Assembly: GCA_015501055.1 (NCBI GenBank)
Contig: JADNYV010000920.1
Span: forward strand, 1-12,771
Direction of reading: 5' to 3'
Origin: Mucidula mucida
Lineage: Eukaryota > Basidiomycota > Agaricomycetes > Agaricales > Physalacriaceae
Length of the DNA stretch: 12,771 bases
Shown here: positions 1-7,861 of the stretch, in pieces
Position numbering within the stretch: the first letter of the stretch is position 1
Layout of the letters: each line of letters opens with the position of its first letter
Position numbers and translations under genes: made by a program
Notes under the pieces: model-generated
The model's input: only the letters and a program-made list of their open reading frames with translations
Databases searched by the model: none
Told to the model about the DNA's origin: nothing

Positions 1-252
1 GGTGATGCAACTGAACCGTTAACGCGACCTTGTCCGCTGTAAGAGTTTCCTTTCTCCCAAGAATAATGTACCGTCTATAGCAGTGTTCTCTTACCACTAA
101 TCTGACACACTGTAGCTACAAGGTGCGCGAGAATGAAGGCAAGATCTGAATAAGATTTGATGTACTAACTAGGAAACATGTACCACCCTGAGCAGAAATC
201 CTGAACGGAGCGGGCTGCGGAAGGTGCACATTTCACTGCAACGCACTGTAAG
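1..252. other. Left-edge stretch without a recognised gene
   Basis: I see no convincing coding frame, RNA gene or repeat here. The stretch ends in the 8-bp target duplication of the transposon that follows. Confidence 0.5.
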
Positions 253-267
253 TAGTGTTGCCGCGAG
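245..267 (+). repeat. Left target duplication plus terminal inverted repeat
   Basis: ACTGTAAG (245-252) is the target duplication. TAGTGTTGCCGCGAG (253-267) is the left terminal inverted repeat, identical over 15 bases to the reverse complement of 787-801. Confidence 0.85.
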
Positions 268-801
268 TTCGAGGAAGCTCAAGCACTGACCTTGACTCGA
301 CTCAACTCAAGGCCTAATTAGGAAGCGAGGCAAACTCGACTCGACTCGATGTCCGCTTTGGGATACTACCATCAATCGTGGGTAGCCAGAGCAAAATATG
401 TGTCTGTATGTAGATTCTGGAGCACTTTGAGTAGGAAAACATTTGAGATTGATACCTAGTACTGTTTGGATGACGAGTCGCTCTTCAACGGATTCAAAAT
501 CTGCATTTTTTACGGAGCTCTGCAACTAGAGAGCCTGAATCATCATCCTTTCAAGTTTTTCTTCGTAGTGGAGCACTCAGGTGAGCTCAGTTTCTGTCTG
601 TGGCCGGTCTACACTGTTCTATGTCGCCAAAATGTCGAAAGTACATGAATTGTCACTACCATGCCGTTGCGTGCCGTTGACCATTTTAGGCAGCACCTTG
701 AGCAATCTCGAGCCATCCCTGAACTCGACTCAAGCGCTCGAGTTGAGCCAACTCCGGTCCGCTTCCTTGAGGAGAACTCGACTCACCTCGCGGCAACACT
801 A
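253..801. mobile_element. Non-autonomous hAT-like DNA transposon (MITE), 549 bp
   Basis: The two ends are perfect 15-bp inverted repeats: TAGTGTTGCCGCGAG at 253-267 and its reverse complement at 787-801. The element is flanked by identical 8-bp direct repeats ACTGTAAG at 245-252 and 802-809. An 8-bp target duplication is characteristic of the hAT superfamily, and fungal and other hAT termini often begin with TAGTG or CAGTG; that part is family knowledge. The interior carries repeated ACTCG/ACTCGACT motifs near both ends (about 293-350 and 720-785), as expected for subterminal transposase-binding repeats. No transposase frame is visible, so the copy would depend on a transposase encoded elsewhere. 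Identical target duplications suggest a fairly recent insertion. Orientation cannot be assigned. Confidence 0.85.
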
Positions 802-809
802 ACTGTAAG
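787..809 (-). repeat. Right terminal inverted repeat plus target duplication
   Basis: CTCGCGGCAACACTA (787-801) mirrors the left end perfectly and is followed directly by ACTGTAAG (802-809), the second copy of the target duplication. Confidence 0.85.
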
Positions 810-1147
810 ATACCTACAATCAAAAGTGTGAGATACTTTACGGAGAGTACGGGTAAGCATGTCAACGTCCAACAAAAAAGCAATATCACTGCGCAGCAAC
901 CAAGAATCTAGACCCCCCAGCGCGGATGCTTCGTAACGAATGTGTGTGATTGGGTTCCAGTACGATACGTGGGTCCATGCAGATAATCTGTATAATAACA
1001 AGACAACGAAACTGAGATTAGAAAGACAATAATTAAATGAACGGTGTACGCCACCACCAGGATGGAGAGTATGGTAACCTTTTGGTGAGAGCGTGTAGGG
1101 TATGACAATATGGGTAAGGGGGGGAATATGTACAAGAGCGGTGGGGA
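810..1147. other. Intergenic, 3' flank of the Mid2-like gene
   Basis: No protein gene or RNA gene is recognised. The part next to 1148 should hold the 3' untranslated region of the minus-strand Mid2-like gene. I did not find a canonical AATAAA signal for it. Confidence 0.45.
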
Positions 1148-2346
1148 CTACCGTGCACCGCCGTACGCGTCATATGCCGCCTGTGGGCCTGGCGATGACC
1201 GCCCATACGCCATTTGAGGGCCCGGAGACGTTATACGCCCCATACCCATCCCATATGCCGCCTGAGGCCCTGGACTGGTACGACCGCCATAAGCAGCCTG
1301 AGGTCCAGGACTTGCGCGGCCTGCTAAACTAGGAGATGCACGTCCAGTATCAGCAGGATACGCTAGTGCTGCGCCAGGCCCGGGACTGGCACGTCCCATC
1401 TGGGTCATAGGGTAAATTTCACCACCCGCTCCCTGCTCGAACGTATTTGGTATGGGTCCGCGATAGGGATCGTAGTAAGCACCAGCGGCGTTGGGATCGT
1501 CGTGGTAAGGTAGTGGTTGGCCTGGGTTCAAGTGGGGTAAGGGCGGCACGGCGTATGGATCATTGTGAGCACCGAGATCTGGGGTAGAGTAATTGGTGCC
1601 GGTTTGGGAAGGTGCGCGGGAGAGGGAGACTTCTGAACCCGTGTCGAAGCCAGCTCGACCGGTGTTGTGCGTGGGAAGGGGATGGGCGTCAACACCAGCG
1701 CCTCCATGAGCGTTAAGCTCGGGCCATTGTATGGCTTCACCTAAACAGCAGGTTAGGATGTAACAAAACGAATAAATTTGAACATACTATCATCAAAGTC
1801 ATTAAAGCGCTTTCTGGTAAACTTCCAGATAACAAAGGCAATAACGCCGAGCACAGCGACACCGCCTGCCACTGCGATACCGACAATAGAGCCTGTGCCC
1901 AGACCTGAATCATCATCGTTATCGGATGCCGAGCCACTCGACGCAGTGGACGATGCCGATGCAGACGTTCCTGTGGCCGCGTTGGTGTTTGTTACGGTAA
2001 TTGTTACATCCTCTCCTTGCGAGTTGGTGGTTACCACCTTGGAGGTGACCGGCGGCGGCGGCGTAGTAGAGGTGCTCGTAGCGGATGTTGGCTGCTGCGA
2101 CGTCTGTTTATCAGTCGTCGATGTCGTGGACTGGGCAGTCGGCGTTGTCTTGTCTGTTGTCGTCGATGTGGATGAAGTGGAAGTGGTTGTTGTCGTCGCC
2201 TGGGTTGTTGTACCCCCTGTTGTAGTCGTTTCACCGCCGCCCTCGGGTATGCTGAGAGAGAGACCGCTCTGCCGTGGCTGCAATGCTGCGTTGGCCAATG
2301 CAACGGCCAGGAGGCATGAAAGAAGGAGATTACGAGACGGCTTCAT
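1148..2346 (-). CDS. Mid2/SKG6-like single-pass membrane protein
   Basis: The spliced product is 383 aa, from exon 1 (2346-1788), a 47-bp intron (1787-1741; donor GTATGT, branch ATCCTAACC, acceptor TTTAG) and exon 2 (1740-1148). The intron splits a Ser codon, and the frame continues cleanly. Residues 1-20 form a signal peptide with a hydrophobic core and an ALANA end. Residues about 36-140 are Ser/Thr-rich low-complexity sequence, a likely O-mannosylated ectodomain. Residues 153-176 are one Gly/Ala/Val-rich transmembrane helix, followed by a basic stop-transfer (KFTRKR). The long cytoplasmic tail is Pro/Gly/Tyr-rich and ends in six GR-x-SPGPQ-type repeats (about 302-383). Fungal proteins with this architecture (Mid2, Wsc, SKG6/Axl2-type) act as surface sensors or polarity factors. 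That role is inferred from architecture, since there is no catalytic domain. The gene is divergent from the hypothetical gene at 2783. The start is well placed: A at -3 and the signal peptide begins at once. Confidence 0.85.
1151..1396 (-). repeat. In-frame minisatellite in the tail of the Mid2-like gene
   Basis: The last 82 codons contain six imperfect units built on GR(A/T/S)SPGPQAAYG, in places shortened (GRASPSLA) or extended (AYGMGM). At DNA level, blocks such as CATATGCCGCCTGAGG and CATACGCC recur on the plus strand. Every copy stays in frame and keeps the SP dipeptide, a possible proline-directed phosphorylation site. Copy number may vary between strains. Confidence 0.7.
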
Positions 2347-2782
2347 GTGGGATGGGAATGCTCCGCAGAGACTCTAGGGTAATAAAAGGCTGTCGACGCC
2401 GTATATGGCGATGGGATGCGAACGCTGGACGTCGCCGTGAACGATGAGCAAAAGCGAAGACGGTGAAACGAGAAGGGCGCGTGTGACACCCAATACGCCG
2501 TCACACTTTTCCCATGTGGCACAGCCTCCCGACGGATATGACCGCAGCATTTTTTGATGCACCGCTTCCTCGTCATGGCTGCATATGGCGAGTGTCCATT
2601 CCGCGCTGTCCAGCTCCCATGACACTCAGTAAGCTGGCATTATCTGCACGAAATGGTCGTACGACCATGCCGCTCATCCACAAAGTTAAGTACCGCAAAT
2701 CCGGTCCGCGTTTGTCATACCCGACATCTCCGTCGATCACAGTTCTGTGGTTCAACTTTGACTATCGCCACACTTGCTCACT
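2347..2782. promoter_or_regulatory. Shared divergent promoter region
   Basis: This 436-bp gap lies between two divergent start codons (2346 minus, 2783 plus), so it must hold both 5' flanks. No strong TATA box was identified for either gene. A GAGGCTG heptamer on the minus strand (2522-2528) equals the core of the yeast Crz1 response element, but one or two such matches are expected by chance in a window this size. Confidence 0.6.
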
Positions 2783-3628
2783 ATGGCACATCATCTTCTG
2801 GCTGTTACCGTCTTACACATCTACCACTTCCTGCGCCGCGTCTGCCTCGCCATCTTCTATCCTTCTCTATCAAAACTAGATCCTTCCACCGTCGCCGAAC
2901 CTGACATTGAGCGCGGATATCATCAAGTATCCCGTAAGCTCTTCTCGCCGGACCTATACATTTCGTTAACGGCGGGCATGACAGATGCAACTCGCGTACT
3001 AGACATCTCCTCGCCTAAACCCATCCAAGAAATACCCTCGTCCCCAAAACCAAAGCAAATCCATCACAGACGCCGCCGCTCAACCAGATGGTTCCCAAAC
3101 ATTCTCAAGAATCGCGCCACACAGACAGACATCGTAGCACTTGTCCGCCAAGCGTTTGAAGACTGCCACGATGATGAGTACGAAGCGCGCGCCGTCTTTG
3201 ACAGACAGTCCGCGTGGGGTACTATCAAGTCCCTTGTCATTCATGATGAATTTTACGACGAGAGCTACGAAAACGTCCCGACAACGCCTACCTGGACTGA
3301 AGCGCTCCCGCCATACACCCATTCCACTCCTCCTTCTTCCGCCTTTGCAAAACTCGGAGCTTTCTACACGCCATTCCCATGCACAAGTTCTGCTCCTAGC
3401 ACTATTGTATCTCTGAGTAGCTGCGACACGACACAATCTCTTCCTGCCTTATTGTACCAGGCCAGCATGCCTTGTTTGCCGCTCTCGTTCTCGGCGCCGT
3501 CTCTAGCTTACTTTCAGGTGGATGCGCGGATGAGTACTTTGACGGAATCTCACGATGGGCTTGATGTGCCGGAGGAGATTGATGCTGATTGGTCGGACGT
3601 GCTCTCGTTGGATGCGTACGTGGTTTGA
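2783..3628 (+). CDS. Hypothetical fungal protein, 281 aa
   Basis: A single uninterrupted frame starts at an ATG with A at -3 and G at +4. An upstream in-frame TTG at 2774 is not a credible eukaryotic start. I do not recognise the family. Residues 1-27 are hydrophobic with two Arg (LRRVCLAIFY), possibly a membrane anchor or targeting segment. Residues 78-110 are Pro/Ser and strongly basic (SSPKP twice, then HHRRRRSTR), a possible nuclear-localisation or phosphoregulated patch. Residues 113-165 are mixed charged and possibly helical (DIVALVRQAFEDCHDDEYEARAVFD). Residues 166-245 are Pro/Ser/Thr-rich, and the C-terminus (251-281) is acidic, ending DADWSDVLSLDAYVV. It is divergent from the Mid2-like gene. 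That the gene is real is supported by open length, start context and C-rich third positions; the function is unknown. Confidence 0.65.
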   Translation: MAHHLLAVTVLHIYHFLRRVCLAIFYPSLSKLDPSTVAEPDIERGYHQVSRKLFSPDLYISLTAGMTDATRVLDISSPKPIQEIPSSPKPKQIHHRRRRSTRWFPNILKNRATQTDIVALVRQAFEDCHDDEYEARAVFDRQSAWGTIKSLVIHDEFYDESYENVPTTPTWTEALPPYTHSTPPSSAFAKLGAFYTPFPCTSSAPSTIVSLSSCDTTQSLPALLYQASMPCLPLSFSAPSLAYFQVDARMSTLTESHDGLDVPEEIDADWSDVLSLDAYVV

Positions 3629-4631
3629 TATCGCCTTGGTGGCGTCGGCTGGATACGTTACGGCTGCTTCCATTTTGTATTCAAGTTCTTCATTGTTGTA
3701 AATTTAAGCGATGTTCTTGTTCCTTGGTTTCAATACGAGATGCCTTCTAGGATAACGCCGTGACTATTCATTTCTTCGGAGGGACTGGACAGTTCTTGGA
3801 GGATAGAGAAGAAAGGTCCAACGAACACCTCGACGACGAGGATAGATTCAGGATGGCATTGGGATGGCACAATATAAAGTAGACATTCAAACTATTAACA
3901 GGAATGCACGAATAGGTCCACTAACATCAGTCAATTCCTCGCTCGGTAGGTGGATCACGACATACAGAATGTGATGTGCTTGTCACAAATGGCGGGATGG
4001 CGCACAAGAGCATTCGATTGCCCCGTCGCCGCTATATCACTTGCGCGCGCTTTAATGCAATCATCCAGGCATCCAAAGGACCTGTCGAGCATGGGCTCGT
4101 TTCATCAATCAAAATGTTCCCACGATCAGACTCATCTTACCCTAAACTATCAACGTCCTCTTAGCTCCTTGATTGTCGGTGATAAAAATCACCGTAGTAC
4201 GCATCTTCATGTTGTAACATCGCGGATCCTCATGACAGATGGTCATGGACACCTCCGCATTATGACGAGAATGTCATTTTGAACCTGATGCGCCGTAACT
4301 AATCGATTCCGTGTATGAGTTCAAGCTGTGCGTCTTTGGCATTTCCAAATCCAGGATATCGATTCAGGTCAATACTAGCCTAAGCTGTCATAATGACTAA
4401 CAAGTGGTCCTCACTAGGCTTGTACGCTCAGGGCGAATGACAAGTAAGTACCGTATATTGTCTCTATCATCCCTTCGCGCTCAACGAGTCTGAAGCAAAG
4501 CGCAGCATACCAAGTTCATTCGCATCATTTTCGATAGACATCGGCAACAGTGATAGTAGACGTAAGTAACAGTGATAAGCAGACAAAGATCATGTTCCTC
4601 GGGGATGGCTGTGTCCTCCATTGCACCTCAG

Positions 4632-4647
4632 GCGGAACGCGTTCCGC
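4632..4647. promoter_or_regulatory. 16-bp perfect palindrome, possible Zn2Cys6 regulator site
   Basis: GCGGAACGCGTTCCGC is a perfect palindrome about 200 bp upstream of the ICMT-like start. Its inverted CGG triplets are 8 bases apart (CGG-N8-CCG), the kind of site bound by fungal Gal4-type Zn2Cys6 dimers. Flanking CCTCA (4626-4630) and TGAGG extend the dyad imperfectly. The assignment is by motif only. Confidence 0.4.
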
Positions 4648-4800
4648 AAAAATGAGGCTCACACTTCCTCTTCGACAGGATCATAGCCTCCCAAATACAC
4701 TGCTTCTAGCCCCGGGATTGCGTCTCCCGTAAGGGTTTTACGGTGGTGCGAAGACCTCGGATGCGCGTTCCATCATCATTCCTCCCTCGAACGGAAATGC

Positions 4801-4808
4801 TTTAAATA
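4801..4808 (+). promoter_or_regulatory. TATA-like element upstream of the ICMT-like gene
   Basis: TTTAAATA lies 38-45 bases before the ATG. It is a plausible but degenerate TATA box, and the implied leader would be very short. Confidence 0.3.
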
Positions 4809-4845
4809 CCGTCTGTCAAGCCGCCATTAATCCATCCCGCCCAAG

Positions 4846-5639
4846 ATGTCTCTGATCAAGATCCCATTCCTCCTAGCTCTCACAACCTGTGTGCATCTCG
4901 CCATAAACCCGCCGAACAAGGCGACCAAGACAGAGCACTACACGCCCAAGAACAGCAGCTGGAGGACCGCCGAGTTTGCACTGGGCATCGTCTTCAAGTC
5001 GATGTTTCCTATCATCAACGTGAGTTCCAAAAAAATTTCTACGCCGGTTGATATTGAGCTTCTACTAACTGGCACTGTCGACAGGTAATATACTGGCTCG
5101 TCACCATCTGCGAATGCACCTCCATCCTCGCATGCACGTTTCCCTCAACACTTGGTTTCATCCTCCCGTACCTCTCCTTCACCCTCCCCACCACCATCAC
5201 AGTGACACAGCCCACCCCGCTCTTCTTCATCTCCAGCACCATCGGCATATTCGGGTGCATCCTCCGGCTCCTATGCTACCGCGAGATGGGCGCCATGTTC
5301 ACATTCGAATTGGCACAACGCCAAGACCACAAGCTCATCACCTCCGGCCCTTACGCTATCGTGCGGCACCCGTCCTATACGGGCTCAGTCCTAGCTTTCG
5401 CTGGATCAGTGGTGTCGTTGTTGGGCAGGAACTCGTGGTTGAGGGAGAGCGGCGCGTTAGGTACTGTCGGGGGAGCGGTGGTCGTGGGGTTTTGGCTCTC
5501 GGGGATGTCTGCGTTGACGGTTATTCTGGTGGCGGTTAGGGTGAGGGAGGAGGATGTGATGTTGAGGACGACGTTTGGGCCGGTGTGGGATAGGTGGGCG
5601 GAGAGGGTCCGTTATCGTTTGTTTCCGGGAGTTTATTGA
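4846..5639 (+). CDS. Isoprenylcysteine carboxyl methyltransferase-like membrane protein
   Basis: The product is 242 aa, from exon 1 (4846-5019), a 65-bp intron (5020-5084; donor GTGAGT, perfect TACTAAC branch at 5063-5069, acceptor ACAG) and exon 2 (5085-5639), spliced in phase 0. Hydrophobic segments lie near residues 6-22, 59-100, 104-122, 150-172 and 184-210, as in this integral-membrane family. The catalytic signature GPYAIVRHPSYTG (146-158) matches the GPY-x-x-VRHP-x-Y-x-G motif that binds S-adenosylmethionine. The C-terminus has EED (213-215) followed by FGPVWDRWAERVRYRLFPGVY, the family's closing motif. Ste14/ICMT methylates the C-terminal prenylated cysteine of CaaX proteins in the endoplasmic reticulum. 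Agaricomycetes carry many ICMT-like paralogues, so the substrate of this one is uncertain and no gene symbol is given. The start has A at -3. Length is normal for the family. Confidence 0.93.
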
Positions 5640-5769
5640 GTTAGAGACGGAGAAGTACTAATGTATATACCCAAAACACAGTGATCAATATCTACTTTAT
5701 TTAAAGCTATTCTGTCTCGTCGTTACTGAGCCTACAGAACTACTACGAGTCGGAGATCCGTCTAAACAC

Positions 5770-6375
5770 GTAGCGGTTGAGCTACACTGGGACAACTTGC
5801 CTTTGGGAGCCTACAACCAGAAAGAAAAAATCTTCGACGGACTCGATATGGCTACAGGGACATGGGGCGGCAGGAAGCAAAAAAAAAGTAGATGTCACGG
5901 CATAGCGCCTCTAGGTAACCGGTGAGCTATGTAGAGACGGGAAGTGGGAGGAATAATGTGAGAAGTTGAGTGGTTCATTGGATATGCCAGTGACCGTAAA
6001 AAAGGGAATGGCGCGCCAAAGAATACACAATGTAGCCGCTGAGCTACACGGAGACGATGCTCAAGGTGTCCTGCTCCAACTGTTTTGAACAACTCCAGGT
6101 GCGGTTGGACGAAAGAATCGATCAGTACGAAGGGTAGACAAAGCACGAAGAAAAGAATGCAACGACGTCGGAGCGTTGAGCTACACCAAGGCGGAGGGAC
6201 TTGTGTTGGGAAGCCCATCCGGGGAGAAGCATCAAAAGGTCTTCCTCGCACCAACATAGTATTCACTGTCTGCAGCATGAGAAAAGACGAAGATGCATGG
6301 CGGTCGAACCTCCAAGATTTGCAAGAAAAAGGCGACCAGACAAAGAGAAACGGTACGATATAGCCGCTAAGCTAC
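5770..6375 (-). repeat. Five spaced D-arm/A-box-like motifs
   Basis: On the plus strand the cores are 5770-5785 GTAGCGGTTGAGCTAC, 5915-5930 GTAACCGGTGAGCTAT, 6032-6047 GTAGCCGCTGAGCTAC, 6170-6184 GGAGCGTTGAGCTAC and 6360-6375 ATAGCCGCTAAGCTAC. Read on the minus strand they give TGTAGCTCAGCGG-type sequence, matching the internal A-box consensus (TRGYNNANNNG) and the D-arm of tRNAs. Several are small dyads (GTAGC...GCTAC). Spacing is 145, 117, 138 and 190 bp, and the sequence between cores is not obviously repeated. No copy gives a complete cloverleaf, because acceptor stems do not pair where a T-arm candidate exists. They may be decayed tRNA genes, tRNA-derived SINE heads or an unknown dyad element. 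Confidence 0.5.
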
Positions 6376-6381
6376 ACCTCC
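6282..6381 (-). other. Candidate Pol III unit or tRNA-derived relic
   Basis: On the minus strand, an A-box (TAGCTTAGCGG, 6374-6364) is followed 64 bases on by a B-box-like sequence (GGTTCGACCGC, 6310-6300, one mismatch to GGTTCRANNCC). A T4 tract follows 15 bases later (6285-6282), of the kind that ends Pol III transcripts. The predicted acceptor sequences (GGAGGTG and GCATCTT) do not pair, and the T-stem is poor, so this is not an intact tRNA gene. Confidence 0.3.
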
Positions 6382-6850
6382 GTGCATATGAGATTAGCGT
6401 GGGCGTCCGATTAAACAGGGCCAGCTGTGGATTTGGTTTAAAGAATGAACGAACAGAATTTTTTCCCACGATCTGTAGGAGGTCTAAAATCCCAGTATGG
6501 GTGACATATAGGGTAGAGTAAGGAGCTGAATGAATACCTCACAGTGACACGATAATAGAGAGTAACGAAAGACAAGACTTTCATATGTAGAGGTTTAAGC
6601 AGTGTAAGCGGAATGGAAGTAAACAAAGTATCGATATGCGGGATATGACCGTTGCAAACTGCGAGTGCCCTACGTGAGCGACGCGGTGCGGACACATATC
6701 CTGCTGCGATTGACAGGTGCACGGGCCCATCAGAACCTAGCGGTGAGAAGAGGAAAGACAGTGTGAAGAACTGTGCTCAATCGATTAGTAGTAGCCTTGC
6801 GTCAACATGAACCCGAATAAATCAATCGTGTTCACTCCACAATATACATC

Positions 6851-6856
6851 TTTATT
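6851..6856 (-). terminator. Poly(A) signal of the EEP pseudogene
   Basis: AATAAA on the minus strand lies about 60 bases past the stop codon at 6917, a normal position for a 3' end signal. It suggests that the locus was once an ordinary expressed gene rather than a processed copy. Confidence 0.4.
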
Positions 6857-6916
6857 AAGGAGTGTGCGGGAACGAAACAGCCATCAAGCAAGCCATGCCC
6901 AAGTGTGCTAGCCAGG

Positions 6917-7861
6917 TCAGACGGCAATGGTGCAGCTCAACCCACAATGATCGCTCCAATGTTTATAGACGGGAGGCTCCAAGGGCCTAGGTAGCTCAAG
7001 GCTATCGGGATACAGGATCTCCATAGTCTTGACCTCCACCCCTAGCATGGCGACCTTGTCCAACCTCTTTGGCTGCAGCCCGTCTTTCAGAATGGCGTGC
7101 GTGCCAACCCCCCAGGTGGCTCCGTTACTCTTGCCCAGCGCCACCACGCGTCGACCAGCCCGTTCTGGGCAACAAGCTCGTGATCCTCGGAGCTAACGGA
7201 ATTGAAGTCGCCTGCCGATAATGCCACCAGCACACCCGCGCTCGCAGAGGACGGAGGCCAATATTATCATCTGCTCCGTGCGCTCGGACAGAGAATCAAA
7301 AGAGTCGAGGTGGGTGTTGATGAAGCGAACGACGGTACCCGAAGCAGCGGGATGGGCAATCTCGACGCATAGCCCGTCTCTTCCAAACTTGCTCGGGAGC
7401 GCCACGCGAAAGACACCCTTAAGCGTCAGCCCTATTCCTCCATCGGTCGCTTCGACGAAGAGTTCTTGGACAGCAGCGTCATGGTAGTAAAGGGCACGTC
7501 CTTAAAGGATGCAAGGTCCTCGGCGTCCGTCATTATAAAGCGGGTGCGTATTCTTTCGTCGTTGAGAAGAGAATTGCGGACATCAGTCGTGACCTCTTGA
7601 AAAAAAGATAATATCGGGAGATTGGGATTTCTGGAGGATACTGTCTAGGATGCACCGGGAGCGAATCACGGGCCCTCGAGGTAAAGGCGTCGATGTTCCA
7701 GGACACGAGAGACAGCATCTGCCTCTTGACGTCGGGCGAAAGGAGAGCGTGTCCTGGAATGCAAGGCTGTCCTTCTGTGCGGTGCTCAACGGCACTCTTA
7801 CCCAGCGACGGGTAGACCGATTAAAGGCGGAAAGGGCGCGACAGGATCTCTGGATCAACAT
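6917..7861 (-). pseudogene. Endonuclease/exonuclease/phosphatase (TDP2-like) pseudogene
   Basis: Family motifs occur in the right order but in shifting frames: SWNIDAF (about 7706), ILDSILQKSQSPDIIFF (7655-7605), QEVTTDV (from 7599), INTHLDSF (about 7320), GDFNSV (7212-7195) and SDHCGL (about 6945). They correspond to the catalytic Asn, Glu, His/Asp, Asp-x-Asn and Asp-His of the EEP superfamily, whose TDP2-like members cleave phosphodiester bonds in DNA repair. About six frame changes are needed: one between 7800 and 7735, then near 7662, 7600 (a T7 run where T6 would keep frame), 7461, 7213 and 7147. No splice signals explain them. The putative start at 7861 has an ideal ACC context, and a poly(A) signal remains. 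The neighbouring genes contain no frameshifts, so decay is likelier than sequencing error, though error is not excluded. Confidence 0.87.

Larger units (their letters stand above)
3629..4845. other. Gene-poor stretch between two plus-strand genes
   Basis: The beginning should contain the 3' end of the hypothetical gene and the end the promoter of the ICMT-like gene. No convincing coding frame was found; the longest plus-strand frame (3950-4282) has no recognisable features. Small structures seen are a perfect 7-bp hairpin CGGTGAT-AAAA-ATCACCG (4177-4194), GTCATAATGAC, a repeated AACAGTGATA pair near 4545-4577, and the palindrome listed separately. None identifies an RNA gene. Confidence 0.5.
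5640..6916. other. Protein-gene-free stretch with a tRNA-like motif array
   Basis: The first bases are the 3' flank of the ICMT-like gene. No protein frame here is credible. The stretch carries five D-arm/A-box-like motifs between 5770 and 6375, listed separately. From about 6400 to 6840 I see nothing identifiable. The right end holds the 3' flank of the EEP pseudogene with its poly(A) signal. Confidence 0.55.

Noticed and set aside
1778..2377. 199-aa plus-strand open frame antisense to the Mid2-like gene
   Set aside because: It mirrors the Thr/Ser-rich and transmembrane coding of the opposite strand, giving long Val-rich runs. The minus-strand gene has signal peptide, helix, intron and start context, so this is a shadow.
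3950..4282. 110-aa plus-strand open frame in the gap before the ICMT-like gene
   Set aside because: No domain, no good start context, His-rich composition without pattern and A/T-ending codons unlike its neighbours.
5770..6381. Functional tRNA genes at the D-arm-like motifs
   Set aside because: No copy gives pairing acceptor, anticodon and T arms together. The best copy has only A-box, B-box and T4.
7735..7815. Possible 48-bp intron (GTAAGA...CCAG) in the N-terminal part of the EEP pseudogene
   Set aside because: Its length is a multiple of three, so it would not repair the frame, and it has no CTNAY-type branch site.
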